DNA of 64,000 nt from Pseudisothecium myosuroides (taxonomy: Eukaryota; Streptophyta; Bryopsida; Hypnales; Lembophyllaceae). Positions 37,172-50,279 of this stretch are shown piece by piece; the stretch's first letter is position 1; every line of letters starts with the position of its first letter. Both the position numbers and the translations under genes were made by a program. The stretch spans positions 25,957,288-26,021,287 of the forward strand of contig OX637288.1 of NCBI GenBank assembly GCA_951799445.1, read 5' to 3'. Under the pieces are notes generated by a model. It was given only the letters and a program-made list of their open reading frames with translations. It was not told the DNA's origin and did not search any database.

Positions 37172-38515
37172 TCACAGCACAATGTTTTGCTGCAGCGCCA
37201 AGTGAACTGCCAAGTCGCGGCGTTTCGCTATGGCTGAGTGAACCGCTGCATCATCCCGTTGAGGCTCCACTTCATCGAGCTCCTATGCTTCCTCTTCAAC
37301 CACTTCCCCCCTCAGTCCTTCCATGCGAAGCAACTGCAGCAGATGGTCCACGTCCACTTGGGATTGACCAAGCAGAACGTTATGCAAAATTGCACAGCAG
37401 AGTATAATGTCAGGCAGAAAAGCCACGTGCAAATTGATTTTCACAAGGAGCTCTTGGAATGTCTGCTTCGTAATTCCGAAAGCATTCTCCACGACTCCAC
37501 GACTCAGTTTCCTGTTAAAGAGAGACTCTGCTATAGGCAAATTGCCCACGCGTCGATTTGGCACTAACAGCCAAGGCATCAGTTGGTATCCAGAATCTCC
37601 GAGGAGGTACGGACTGAATCCCTAGAAGGTCACACTAGGATCCCAAAGAGTACTGTGAATTCCCTTGTGGTAGAGAGAGGACCGGCGCAGTGAACGGGCA
37701 TTGTTGGTCGACCCAGGCATGCCAAGAAATAAGTCAATGAAGCGCTTCCTACTGTCAACTACCGCCTGGCAATTAAGCGTATACCCCCCTGACTTGAAAT
37801 AATAGTAGTCAAAAGGACCAAACCTTGGTTTAGAGATAGAGACATGAGTGTTATCAATGGCACCCACGACCCTTGGAAGACCATAGAGGTCCTTGAAATC
37901 AGCTTCAATTTCAAGGAGTGCATCACCTGAGGGCCAACAAATTTCATATCGCAGAGCCACGTTAATGGCCTACACTACCTCTCGCAGGACTAGCGAAACC
38001 GTGGAGCGACCTATAGCAAACAACTCACTGCAGATCAGTAAACTAGCACCGTGAGATAACTTAAAAAGTGTGCAGGCAACATGAACGACCATAGGGATGG
38101 AGAAGCGGTACTTGGTGTCCTTTTTTTTTACCAAAGGTTCCAACAGTTCGGCCAGGGAGAAGACGGCTGGCTTTGACATGCGGAAGATTTTAATCCACCT
38201 CTCTTCGTCATATAGATCCAGCAAAAAACGAGAAAACTAGGTGGTCGAATGAGGCTTCACCCAGTAACCAAGCTCTGCATCGAACAAAGTAAAAACATTG
38301 CAAAGGCGGAAGTGATGTAGAGCTGCCTGCGTGACCATATTGGGGTCAAAAGTTGGCGGCATTTCATTTTCACGGATACTGTCGAGCAGGAGGTTGCTGC
38401 CATCGTCTTTGTTCTCTTCCACTTTGACATCCACTCCTCTGTTTGAGGTCAGGAAGAGCAGGAGCACAGCCGAGGCGATCGACATCAAGTCAGTAGGGTT
38501 CGTGACAAAATCCAT
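37172..38515 (-). pseudogene. PIF/Harbinger (HARBI1-like) transposase, interrupted by four TAG stops
   Basis: From ATG 38515 the minus strand reads 448 codons in one frame to TGA 37174-37172, a normal length for a plant Harbinger transposase. A helix-turn-helix region (VACTLFKLSHGASL...GRSTVSLVLREVV) precedes the DDE_4 nuclease: GAIDNTHV holds the first Asp, GDSGYQLMPWLLVP and the VVENAFGITKQ block with the catalytic Glu follow. The second Asp position (NNARSL) is Asn. Internal stops at 38237-38239, 37970-37972, 37622-37624 and 37283-37285 are all TAG. No frameshift is present. The protein would be dead both from the stops and from the lost Asp. The terminal repeats were not found. Confidence 0.9.
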
Positions 38516-39728
38516 GGCCGTTGTATCTACACTGCAAGGTTACACTTACGAAAAGCAGGAGTTCAAATTCTCTACAGCACAGAGTATAGTTTGCCAGGCA
38601 GCATGTTCATGGCCGACGCAATTAAGAATGTGCAATACACGCAGTAGCAAAAAGACAAGTGTATGCGGTATAAAACTTGTATGTGGTTAAAATCTCCGTG
38701 AAGATGGGCAACAATTTTTGCCCGTGCACAAGAAATAGGACCATCTAACAGCTCAAGTAAGAAATTGACGACGTAGAAAGTAATGAAATGAACGCAGAAG
38801 ACATTTCACCTGCGGAGCAGAGGTCGTGAAGGAAGTGAACGTCAGCTTTGGAGAACGACGATTGTAATGTGCAGGACGAAGGAATACGAGCGCCACGCGA
38901 TTCCAGATGGCTTCTTGCGGTCACGGAAGTCGGAGTAAGGTGCACCGAAAGCAGCGGAAGGAAAACCTAAAAACAAGAGCCAAGTATCGACGCACTCAGA
39001 GAAAAAGCAAGCTTTGCATTTTGAAGAGAGCGCGAAATGAAGTTGCTACGAAAAAAGGAAATCCTAAAACCCAAAACCCTTGCACAACATTGTACAAATC
39101 TTGCCCAGTACACACAAAATTGAGCAAAATCATACCTGACAGAACCCACAACGGAAGCGCTCTTCTTCTTCAAATGTGTAGCGAGAACAAGATTGCACAA
39201 ATGTGCAGCGGAAAACTTGTAATCAGTACTCCCGAACGCCCGAAACAGAGTCGCACTTTCCAATTTCCTTCAAACACCGCGACAGAATTGCGCGCAGCAA
39301 CGGAGCTCACCAAATCGTTGTGCCAACATGAAATTCCAAGCGAAGAGTACTGACTTTGGGAAACAATTGAACGCCAAAAAACTTCACAAAACATAGACAA
39401 GGAAAATCCGATTAGACTTCCTGCTACGACGTGGGCCCACACTTAAGCTCTCGCGTCTAATGTAAACCGCCACTGTTACTAGTCCTAATCTGGGTAACGT
39501 GGCCAGGGTCTTTACAAAAATTTCACATCAGGTGTGAACAGCACGCTTTTTAGAGCGCGACACCAACCCTGGCCTTCTTTTCTTTCTTGCCAAGTCCTAC
39601 CCGTTTCTGGAAAATGAGCCCACTCTGCATTTCTGGAAATGTTATCTTTACGCACCCAGTCTTTGCAAAGCCCAAGTGTGTACTAACCATTAAGCAATTT
39701 TGGTACAAATTCTCTCTCCACATTCATA
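38516..39728. other. Likely 5' part of the Harbinger element plus unassigned sequence
   Basis: GC content stays higher than in the surrounding repeats up to about 39580. A small inverted repeat, ggccagggt at 39501-39509 and accctggcc at 39566-39574, may mark an insertion. The 148-codon basic frame at 38907-39353 (plus) overlaps a minus frame and has no recognised domain. Confidence 0.4.
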
Positions 39729-39910
39729 GAGAATTTTGTTAAAATGGCGGTATTGAGCGTGCCATTTTGACCATCTAGGACGGATATAGCTTTCAGACTG
39801 CGCGATCTGAACCATCAAGGATAGATATAGATTTTAGATTGGGCGGTCTAAACTGTAAAAGTGCCAAATTTCTAGAATGGCGCCATTTTAATGAAATTTG
39901 CCATATTCTC
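39729..39910. mobile_element. MITE-like element, second copy
   Basis: Ends pair as gagaattttgttaaaatgg against a right end ccattttaatgaaatttg...attctc. The inner ccatctaggacggatatag block matches the copy at 17391-17520. Confidence 0.6.
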
Positions 39911-41263
39911 AGACTTTTGAAACTTGATGCACGCAAATTTTGGACAAGTTTCAAAAATCCTTAGTGGCTCTACATTGTACTTTCACCTATAGTAGTCTGT
40001 CAATGCTTTTCCCTACTTGGTCAAACTTTGTAATCTGCTCATTAGTAAAAATTTTGTTGGCAAATAATTGCCAAAATCTTACCTTGTTTTTAACTAAAAT
40101 TCCATTACATTAGAAAAAAAATTTAAAAAAATAAGATGAAATCACCAAAATCATTTCTAAAAAATATGTGATTCGCCAATATTTGAATGTATTTTATTAT
40201 TCTTAGGTAATATTGTGGATGAATGAAGAATGCATGATTACCGAATTGAAAGATTTATCAAACCCAAGGCTTGCATTTTAGAGTGTGTGTTGTGCTTCTA
40301 CTAAGAAAACCAAAAAATCACTCCTATAATTGACCTATTCATCAAATAGGTTTGCTACAATGGCAATTTTGAATGTCTTCTTGGTGATTATCTAAGTAAG
40401 TACTTGATTATGGTTTCTGTTTTCAAATTGTCTAATTTTCTTAGATCTTATTGAGATTCTTTTAGAATGCTTTTTTGGAACAATGCAAGAATAAACTATG
40501 ACTTTTCAAAGTAGTAAAAATAAGTGGAACTAAATTTGATCCTAGGTTTTTATAATCATAGTCCGGGTTTTGATTTAGATCAAGCATCTAGATTGGTCGC
40601 TTTTGCAAACTGGTCACAATTAGCTATTGTTATCTTATAAAATTGGCTTGAGTGAAAATTTGCCACTAAAAATCTACTTCAAAAAACTCTTTTTGTATCC
40701 CAATGGATCACTACATTGAAAGATTAATCGTACATGAACACCTTAAATATCTATTCAAGTTATGTTCTTTTGGAGTGACCTTGGGGGGTTACTATTTGGG
40801 GGGTTACTATTTGGGGGGTTCATATATTACGTGTGAACAAGGGATATTTTTAGGGGGGATATTTTGATGGATGGGATCAATTAAACACACCCTATTATTA
40901 CCTAATTTGCTAATTTTGCATATTTTTTAAGGGCCCTTCATTTACTTTGAATTTGCAAGAGAGGTCATTTTTTCACACCCTATTTTCATTATAATGAATT
41001 ATTTTCTTTAGAACTTGCTACATTCAAATTGTCATAACTACGTTCAAATACCGTATGTGAAGTTTTCATTTGGTACTCCTTGAATTTACAAGTCAGATTC
41101 CCAAGGATTCACATCACCTCACACCATTAAGAAGATGACACATGGTGCTTTTTTACCAAAATGAATTAATTTTTGCTAAATGTGACCTTCACGTAGGATG
41201 CTCAAAACATACTTAAAATTTTACAAGTTGGCTTCAAAGCTCACATGGACTAAATGAAATGAA
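39911..41263. other. No gene; short tandem repeat at 40780-40830
   Basis: AT-rich sequence. Three copies of ttggggggttactat lie near 40781-40830. No recognised gene. Confidence 0.5.
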
Positions 41264-42182
41264 TTTACCCCTAAATACCAAGGCATTTTTTGGCTCCAAA
41301 ACCATTGAAAACTGCCATTTTTGCTGCAATCACTCCCTAAAAAATAAAAAAATAAAAATTAGAATCTAACGTAGGATCTTGTACTTCACTTGTCTCAGAT
41401 TATGTGGTAAAAATTTCAAGACATTTGACCGTTCCGATTGGAAGATATTAGCATTCAAATTTGGAAAAAAAAAGTTTTTTGAACTGTTTCCTGCAATTTC
41501 AGATGACTTTGACGGCCATTTGTGGATTTTTTTTGCAATACACAACATAAATTTGTAATTTTTTATGTTGAACATTTGAGTTGAGAGTCGGGGGAAAAAA
41601 TTTCAGAATGTCAAACCTTGATATTCACATATAAAAAAATTGTTAAATAGGAGTAGGTCCAAAATTGAACGAAACACTAAATTGTTAATAGCTCTTAGGT
41701 AGAATTAAAACAACATAATCCCAATGGTGGGATTGTTCTTGCAAACAAACTTGACCTCTTCAAAAAAAAAATTGAAAAAAATTGAAAATTGCATTAAAAA
41801 ATGAATGCTATAAGTTTTTCTTTTTTAAGATGCTTAAATTGCCCAAAAAACAAGATTGTCCATAACTTTCTCATTATTAGTCCAAATAGAATGAATCAAA
41901 GCTTCAATTGTAGACATAAACATGATCTTTGAAAAAAAAATTAAAAATTAAAAATCATTTTTCTTTTTCTTTTTTTCTGCCCGCCGAACTGCTTTTTTGC
42001 TTTAGGATGCCATAACTTTTGCTCCCGGGCACCGATTGAAAAAAAATTATATTTTTAAAAAGCTACTGTGATTCCCTATCTTCAAAAAAAGTTTCAAAAA
42101 ATTAGGTCAAAATTTGAGGCCACACGGGCCTGCCCAAAATTTGAAGTGTCCCTCGAGGGGACTTTGGGACTTTAGGGATTAA
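41264..42182 (+). mobile_element. TTAA element, copy I (~919 bp)
   Basis: Left tip TTTACCCCTAAATACC (one base of the TTAA changed), right tip GACTTTAGGGATTAA. cgtaggatcttgtac is about 105 bp in. Closest to copy D, in opposite orientation. Confidence 0.8.
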
Positions 42183-42958
42183 ATGAATCTCTCCATGGAC
42201 TCAATGAAATGGCTTTCCTGAAATGACACCCAACAAGTGCAGTTGAAAAGCATAAACTCCAACCACGAATTCCTTCCACACTCTAGTAACATTCATTTAA
42301 ACATTCAAATGGAGCTAAGAATGAAAGAAATTGCACACGGTGATTTGCTCATCTCCCGCAATACAAAATACATTCCCATTAGAGGAGATTTGAGCCTCTG
42401 GAAGACTGTTTCAGGGCTGTTCCCGTTGTTGGGAACCATCCCCCTGCTGTCAGAATAAAATAATAATAATAAAATATTAATTTTTTTTTTAAAATTATTA
42501 ATTATTAATATTTGACGTGGCAGTCTCTCGGCCACATCAGATTACAATTCCCAGGCCGTTCCCATAGCTCGGGAACTTGCAGTCTCTTAGATCCCTCAAA
42601 TCTCTTCTAATGAATTACAGAGAATGATGCGCAAGAATTACAATTGGCATGCGAATATTTTTCACATGAACTCACGTAAACTAAAACATATCAATTTGCA
42701 TACCTATGAATGAGGAGCATCTGGTTAGGATCACTTTGGTACACAAGCCTAATTATAGACACTCAATTGCTAAATAAATTCCTATTTAAGGCCCCCTCCC
42801 CAAGCCGCTTGTAGGTGGATACTTGTACTTATTTTTTCTTGCTATAAACCTTTACTTGTATTTAAAAAAATACTATTTAAAATACACTCTAAAAGAATTC
42901 TCCATGCCAGGGTCTGTGCATTGTGTGCATTTGTGCAACCATATGCATTGGTGCCAAA
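42183..42958. other. No gene recognised
   Basis: Contains A/T-rich 42460-42515 and an inverted pair, ctgttcccgttgttggga (42416-42433) against cgttcccatagctcggga (42556-42573), that could be a small element. No coding evidence. Confidence 0.4.
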
Positions 42959-44632
42959 TTAACCCCTAATGACCCAAATGACCATTTTTTAGTTGTTGCC
43001 CCTCTTTTTTGAACTTTTTTTTTTCAAATTTTTTGATCTCTAAATTTTTTTGAAATTGAAAATTGTGTTTAGAAAATAGACTACAATATAAATCCAATGG
43101 CGGTAGTTTCACCAAATTCCAAGTTAAACTCCACCTTGTGGAATTTTTCAAAGTGAAGTGGTGTAGTGTAGGTTAGAGCTCATTATTTTGGGTTTGGTTT
43201 GGGCATGGACTAAAAAGTCAGCCAACCAATGTAATTTTTGCCTACCTCAAAAAGGGCAGATCTACTTCAAAAAAGCGGCAGATCCAAGGAGTTTAAGGAG
43301 AAGGCAAGTGTCTCATCTTTTTTCTCTTACAAATACCACTCTCATTTAACCCCTAAAGTTCCATGACTATGTTTTCACCAAAAACGCTTAAAAACTGCCA
43401 TTTCTAGTACAAGTACCGAATTCTTGAAAAAAACTTTTTTTGACATATATAACCTAAGGATCTTGTAGTATGCTGACTTGAGAACACGTGGTAAAAATTT
43501 CAGAAATTTCCACCGCGTGGATTGCAAGATATAAACATTAAAATTCACTAAAATCATTTTTTTGGCCCTGCGAAAAACAAGGCAGCTGCACTTCACAAGC
43601 TCACTAAACTATGAAAAATGTCCAAAATGATGGTTCTTCTTTGAATTCTTTTTTCTAAACAATTTTTCTACATGCTTAAATTTTTTTCAAATCATTAGGA
43701 ATTATACAATACATAGGAAAAAAATAGTAAGCAAGAAGAAGTAGAGAATGATTCAAAATACAAAATTGTTAAGAGTTTAATTATGTAATTGAAAAATGTC
43801 AATTCCAATGGTTGTAATGTTGTAATAAACAATCTATATCTTATGATTTTATGTTTTTCAAAAAAAATTGAAAATTGAGTGAAATAAACAACTTCAAAGT
43901 TTGTTTTAGAATAGAGAATCCATAACTTTTGATTCCTTGATCAAAATTAAATGATTCAAAGCTTTCCGCGTATATATAAATCTAGAAAACCAATTTCAAA
44001 TTTTTGTTTTTCAAAAAAGTGTTTTTTTTATCTGCCCGGATTGCCCAATTACAAAAAAAATAACATATTAGGCCATAATTTTTGACTCCTATTTCCAAAT
44101 GTCATGAAATTTAGTGCATATGAAAGATATTCCTCGTCCCTTTCTTCTACAAGAAATTCAGCCTAAAATATGGAAATCTCCAATCACACATACCTGACCA
44201 AAATTTCTATGTTGCTAAGAATAGCAAACTGGTCCTTCAGGGATTAAGTGACTATCGTGCATTGCAAGCTCCCATATGAATTGAAAAATGCTTATGATGT
44301 TGTGAAATTTTACATGTACATTCTCAACTCTCTTATCTTTCATTGAGCACAAAAGGTATCATTTCAAAATATTCTCACAAAGATACGCTCCTTCAAAGTG
44401 CGTAGCCTTGTGTTTCCATTGAACCAAACAAAACTTCAAACTTAAATATCTCCTAAACCATGCGGTCAAATAATTTGAAATTTTTTGAGGTGCTCACTCT
44501 TAATGTGAAATTCAAGATCCTATGGTTACATTCTATTTGATCTCAAGAAAAAATAAGAAAACAAATTGCTCAAGTCTTTGGGAATTTTGGCACATTTTGA
44601 AAGTACACCTCCCTTGGGTCATTAGAGGTTAA
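42959..44632 (-). mobile_element. TTAA-flanked element J, interrupted by copy K
   Basis: Tips TTAACCCCTAATGACCC and GGGTCATTAGAGGTTAA. About 780 bp without K. Its right arm carries gatcctatggtta next to gcggtcaaa, a diverged inverse of the common family's core, so J is a distant relative lying in reverse orientation. Confidence 0.75.
43346..44247 (+). mobile_element. TTAA element, copy K (902 bp), nested in J
   Basis: TTAACCCCTAAAGTTCC at the left and GGTCCTTCAGGGATTAA at the right. Same subtype as A, F and R. Complete between the arms of J. Confidence 0.88.
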
Positions 44633-45007
44633 TAATAAGCATCAGGGTCCGATTATTTTGAATCTAGTCATGTGAAAATGTGAATAATAAATAGTATCAA
44701 TTTATTGCTTGGGATCTACTATTGTATGGGATCCTTAACATATTCACTATTAAGTTTCAAAATAACTGTCACTGACTCATCACTGACGGAGGTTCAATAC
44801 ACTACAAGAGAAAGGGGTGTTTTAAGTGAGTTTTTAAATATAGTCCTAGACATATGATTTTAAGTAATGACCTTTAAGGAGATTTTCAGCAAAAATTTAT
44901 TTAAAACACTGTAGACACAATCAAGTTTTTTGTCTCATAATCTCAATGCACAAGAGTTTTGCTGTCAAGGCATATTTTGATTGGTTCGAGAGAGGCAAAG
45001 TAAACCC
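44633..45007. other. No gene; isolated CACTA-like tip at 44800
   Basis: CACTACAAGAGAAAGGGG at 44800-44817 looks like a CACTA left tip, but no matching right end with a 3-bp duplication was found. Confidence 0.35.
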
Positions 45008-45784
45008 TTAACCTTATAACACTGCTCCGGTGTCCAATGGAAAAAGAAGAATACTTTCATGTAAGACAAAAGTGCAATTGTTCATCCTTGGAATTTTGAG
45101 CAAAAAGGGGAGGCATTGCACAATAGTTTTGATTTTGAATTAGAACTTTTGGTTTAAAAAAAATAGATAATTCACATTGTATCAGAAAGGATGATTTTCT
45201 ACGGAGACGAGCCTATCCTTATAGATTTAAGGATCACGAGTGCAGATTCTGAACAACAAATGAACGAAAATACATCCCAAACTTACAGAAATGCATTTTT
45301 TCATCCATCAATTTTTTCTGAAGATTCTTGTATTAGTTCTTTTATATTTATATAATATAAATTTTGAAGATTTTATTTTTCAAATATTCTATAATTCAAA
45401 GGATATTGGTAGGTCTAGCCTCAAAAAATAATTTTTCAGTTAAAAAAACGGATCCTTCAAAAATGACTTGAATCAAAAAATAAATAAAAATCTGCAAAAA
45501 TCACTATGATTAGAACTTAATAGTTTGAACTTATAGAAAAAAAATCTTGTAAAAATCTTAAATATTCACTCTATAGTTGATTTTAAAAGGAACTTTCAAT
45601 TTCTGGCTTCAATTCTTTTTTAATATATTGGTTTATGTATTTGTTGATCTAACCATATAGATGTGATTTATAAATCATATTTCACAACTATTATTTGAAA
45701 ATCATCTTTAAAATATTGTTCTAAATTGCATTTTATAATAGGTCTTCACAATTTTAGACAAGCTCGTGGTCTTTTGGGGGTTAA
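45008..45784 (+). mobile_element. R2-type TTAA element, diverged copy
   Basis: Begins TTAACCTTATAACACTGC followed by tccggtgtcc, and ends cttttgggggTTAA. Body blocks such as gatctaaccatatagatg relate it to 10907-11489. Confidence 0.5.
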
Positions 45785-45981
45785 GATTGATAATGCTCAT
45801 TGCTTGCTTGTGCAAATTTTCAACATGGTGGATATGAAGTAGAAATTTCATTGGTATGGCAGTGAAAGAAATCGGAGAGAAATCTCTACTACTACTAACT
45901 AGTATTAACTTAGTGAGTGCAGATCCACCTAATGTAACCTAAATGCAAGAAAGTTTCACCCTTGTGGCATGTTTTGATTGA

Positions 45982-46260
45982 TTAAGCAATTAAAGAAGTC
46001 AAATGGATCAACTCTCCTACATTGAGATTATGTCCAGTAGTTGCAAAGTAGGCCAAATCATCAAAAATATATAATTGCAAATCAATACCAACCTTGGTAG
46101 GTCCTAAACGGCGATTATTTTTGACAATTTGACCTGCTTCGCAATTACCTAATCCACAAGCAGGAAGCTCTTTGCCTGCAAGCCAATCTATTGTCAATTT
46201 TCTACCAGATACTTGCTTCCAATTGGGTTGAATAATTGAACTACGCGTACCAATTTTCAC
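45982..46260 (-). pseudogene. Possible thaumatin-like protein remnant
   Basis: A 92-codon frame reads NWKQVSGRK, CGLGNCEAGQI, RRLGPTKVGIDLQLY and DDLAYFATTGHNLNVG in the order of thaumatin-like (PR-5) domain landmarks: the GR-W strand, the C-TGDC-G loop, the P-T-hydrophobic strand and the D-Y-x-x-x-x-DGYN strand. Several conserved residues, including most cysteines, are missing, and the frame covers only the middle of a ~220-residue domain. It has no signal peptide or flanking exon. The family call is tentative. Confidence 0.4.
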
Positions 46261-47353
46261 AAGGATTAGAGTGATAGAAAATAATTTTTAGTACTTTGTA
46301 ATCAGTTGGAATACACTAGTAGAATAAGGTGATGCTTCTCAATTATTTATTCCAATCAATCAAATCCTTGTACACATGCAATACTTACAAAAGGAAAATA
46401 TTTTTTGAAAGATGAACATTCATTGGCTAGGTCTCTCTTCCAAGACAAACTAAAGTGAGAAGTCCTTCAATAGGTTAAATTCAAGAAATCACCAAAAGGT
46501 AAAAGATTTATCCAAATCATTTTTTTTCCTAGCTATTGCACAAGAATTTGACAAACTATATAAAAAAAATCATTTGGTTGGGGCAACTGATCAAATTGGG
46601 CAAATCACCAAATTTATTTTTTTATTTTTTTTAGGTTTACTCTAGATTGCCTAAAAAGATGATTGCAAAAAGCTTATGCTATTGATTTTGTTGCATCTAG
46701 AATAATTTTGGAAATACTATAAGCTTTTTGAAAAAAATATTGAAAATTCAAATAAAATATGGATAATTAGTAGAACATTACAAAATAATAATATATTTCC
46801 AAAAATTGAGGTCTAAAATAAATTTACTCCAAAAGTTAAACACAATAAAAAAATCATGAAGATAGATAGTTTCTTTGTTTAACTAATTGCTAGAAAATTG
46901 CAAACATTCAAAAAGTTAAAACAAAAATTATCCTTTTTTAACAACTTGATGGAGATGAGATTTTACAAAAAAATTATAGAAAGGTATTTTAGAATGTCTG
47001 GAAATGTGCACACAAAGCCTTCTTTGCACCTATGTAGAAGACAAAGAATTTTACAAATTTAGTCAGTGTATTGTTGTCTCCAATATGAATTTAAGTACAA
47101 CAAGAAAAATCTCTAAAATTATATAGAATTTTGTATTGGGTGCATATTGTGTGTTGTCAAAAATACAAGTGTTTTGAGCTTTCACCCAATTTTGATGTTT
47201 GTATTTTTAGGAAGTAATTAAATAATTGAAGTAATCAAAAGAAATTAGCATCTATTTTCAACTTAAAAAAACTTTTACTCAACCAATGACATTGTATTAA
47301 AAATTCTAATTCTCAATAATCCCAACTCTCATACAAAAAAGAGCACTTTGAAT
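46261..47353. other. No gene recognised
   Basis: Very AT-rich. A CACTA-like tip cactagtagaataagg lies at 46305 without a supported partner. Confidence 0.4.
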
Positions 47354-47357
47354 ACAT

Positions 47358-48100
47358 GGGTGGTTGCACGAAACCCCTGTACTATTTGTTGCGTTTTGCA
47401 ATAGTACTCATGATTTTTTCTGGAATACTATAAAATTATAAAATCAAATTTTTAAGAATAAAAAAATATGGTCAATGTATGCACCTTTAAGATGAAGGTA
47501 ACCACCAAAGGAAAATTATTAAAAAGTTCTCCAAGTAGGAGAACTTGAAAAGTGCCAAATCTCAAGAAAATACATACTTTGATGTTTTAATTAGTAGAAA
47601 ATAGGACAAAATAAAAATTAAAAAATTAAAAATTGACCATTTGTGGCACCTCTATGGAGATGGTTACTCGGATGGTCATTCACCAAAAAAAAAGCCAAAA
47701 TAATTTTTTACATGTTTCAAAATACAAGTAGAAAGGGGCTCAGTTTGTGAACTTCTACAGCACATAAAATTAAGTATTTTTAGAATTCCTTTACTCAATA
47801 GCTACAAATCTACTAGAAGTCCATTTTTACCAAATTTCAGTTCCAAATTCGTTTTTATAGGTACTAAATAGTACTAAGAACCTCCACATTAGCATTTGTG
47901 ACATAATATCGGGGGCTATTATTAAATAGTAAAACATTTTAAAAAAATTCCAAAAAAAGAGACAAGGTGTATAATAGTCATAAGTACCTTGTCTATGAAT
48001 TTTGAATCATTTGGAGTCAAAATGCAAAAATTATGGCCAAAAAAATAATCAACACGCGATGTGTGGCAGAAAATAGTACAAGTGTTTCATGCAATCACCC
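47358..48100. mobile_element. Hairpin element with GGGTG tips, copy 2 (743 bp)
   Basis: The left tip GGGTGGTTGCACGAAAC is inverted at the right as GTTTCATGCAATCACCC. ACAT flanks both sides (47354-47357 and 48101-48104), a 4-bp target duplication. The tip-proximal tgtactatttgttgcg also occurs in the copy at 57624. Shorter and more diverged than that copy. Confidence 0.75.
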
Positions 48101-48104
48101 ACAT

Positions 48105-48937
48105 GTGTACAACAAAGATTTTGCTATTTGGAACAAATTCTTAATGGTCTATATAATCTTGAAAGATGAACTTTGATCCCAATTATTAAATTTCAATTAT
48201 TTTTTGAACTAGAAATTGTATAATTGCCCACTAATTGGAGGCAATTTATAAGTAATATAAACTATTTTGAACATGAAAAATACTAAAATAATACATTCAA
48301 TGTAAAATAGTCACCATTGCTTTAATTACAATCCTTGGGTCTTTTAAAATTATAATATAAAAGTTGTGACAAAAAAAAATACTCAATTGCCTCAATAATA
48401 TAATATGATACGAAATTTAAACAAGTGCTTCTTGTCACCCAAACAATCTTTTTTGGATTATTCTCATCTTCATAATTCTTCAATCTATACAATGAAAATT
48501 TCTATTACTTCACACAATTACAATTGCAAACTTGGAGAAATTTGAAACAAATCTTTTTATTTTTAAAATTAAATTCTCATAGAATTTGACATCTACACAC
48601 TTGCTATCTTCTATGATTTTCAAATTCCGGATCATGTATGATATTGTACAATTAAATTAGCATAATAATTTTTTTTCCAAGGAGGAGATGGACATGTTTA
48701 GCTAAACTTTTAGGATGAATTTTACTATAACAAAATTAGAGTATATAAAAAAAATCAACTTTGTATGCCTAGTTTGTACTACTAGTGGAAGGAAAAAAAA
48801 ATATTGCCCTCACTATTAGAATTGAACTTGAATCTTAGGCTCAAGGCTCTAGTTGATGGAAGTGGATTTTTTATATTTTATAATATCTTTCTTTGTTATT
48901 CTAAAGTTAAAGCATTCAATGTATTATAATTCAAAAG
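48105..48937. other. No gene recognised
   Basis: AT-rich spacer between the hairpin element and copy N. Confidence 0.4.
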
Positions 48938-49895
48938 TTAACCTACAAAGTTTTGCGACCAGAAAGACACTCCAAAAGTGCCATATTTCCAAAAAAACAC
49001 TCCAAAACTACCATTTTAGAAAGCAAAATGATATTTTTTCTTTGTTGTACATATTGAATTGTAAAGTCTTGCATTTGACAAATATGAATACATGAAAGAG
49101 ATTTTGAACTTTGACCTTGCTCATAGATTGAAAAATATTGTAGTTTAAAGTGGAAAGAAACTCATATATTTTTATTTTGCCATACTAGGTCACAAGACTT
49201 TGCATCTTCTAAATTTGTAATTTTTGCACTTAGATTTTGAATTTTTTCTCTTAGTATTAGAAAATTGAGTTGAGAGTTAAAAAAAACGAATTAAAAAAGA
49301 AACTTGGTTTTCAATCTTTATAAAATTATTGCGTAAAAGTCCAAACAAAATGGAAGGGAAAAAATAAATTGTTAATAGCTCTAAGATGGAATTGAAACAC
49401 ATCAATCTTTATGGTGAGATTGTTCTAAAGTGCATCTAAATCCTATAGATCTTCTTGTACAAGCGAATTGCAAACATTGAGTCCAATAGCAAATCATGTA
49501 TATTATTTTTTTAAATATGCTCTAATTGCCCAAAAGAAAGCTTGATCTTCATAACTTCAAGTTAGTATTGGAATGAATCGAATGGAATGATTCAAAGCTT
49601 AATATATAAATATAATTAGATTCTTATGGAGAATTTTTTTAAGAAAATCATTTCAAATTATTGCATTTTTTTATTGCCTGAACTCGACTATTTTTGCCTC
49701 AGGTGGTATAACTTTTGCTTTCAAGTCTTAATTGACATTAAAAGTTATTTCCTCAAAAAAAACAATTTTCCTATCAAGCGTAATTTTTTTGAAAAATCAT
49801 GCCAAAACGACCAAAATTTGAAAGTTACAAAAATATCCTAGAATTTTCATTTCAATTAATTTTCTACTATAAGAATTTGGTCCCTTAGGAGTTAA
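48938..49895 (+). mobile_element. TTAA element, copy N (958 bp)
   Basis: TTAACCTACAAAG at the left (diverged tip) and GTCCCTTAGGAGTTAA at the right. Family blocks are recognisable but worn. Its right TTAA is also the left TTAA of copy O. Confidence 0.75.
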
Positions 49896-50279
49896 CCCCC
49901 AAAGGCTAGAGGATGTTTTGGAAGAGGAAAGTCCAAAATTGCCAATTTTTATTGCATTGTCCAAAGTCAATTTTTATTTTATTTTTTAATTCCAACAATG
50001 TAAAAGTGTATTAAGCAAGTAAGGCAACGCAAGGAAAAAATTTCAAACCATTTAACCACATGGATTGAAAGATCATAACGTTTGAAGTGAAAAAAATAAA
50101 CTTTTTTCATTCAGGGTTAGCAGTCTTCAAACCCTCTTAAAGTAAAGTATTTGCTCTGCCCAAAAATGCAGATTTTAACAATTCATAAGTATATGATGTT
50201 AGGTTCACTCATGAAAGATTTCAAAAGGAAAATATTAGAGAATTTAGCTTACTCTAAATCACTCTGCAATGCAAGGAAG

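Noticed and set aside
37036..37625. Plus-strand frames opposite the transposase
   Set aside because: They are shadows of the conserved minus-strand transposase frame.
38907..39353. 148-codon basic open frame on the plus strand
   Set aside because: No domain, overlapped by an equally long antisense frame, and located in what is probably the 5' part of the Harbinger element.
44800..48788. A second CACTA element starting at 44800 or 46305
   Set aside because: CACTA-like tips exist, but no opposite end with a matching 3-bp duplication was found. The candidate ctactagtg near 48780 has different flanks.
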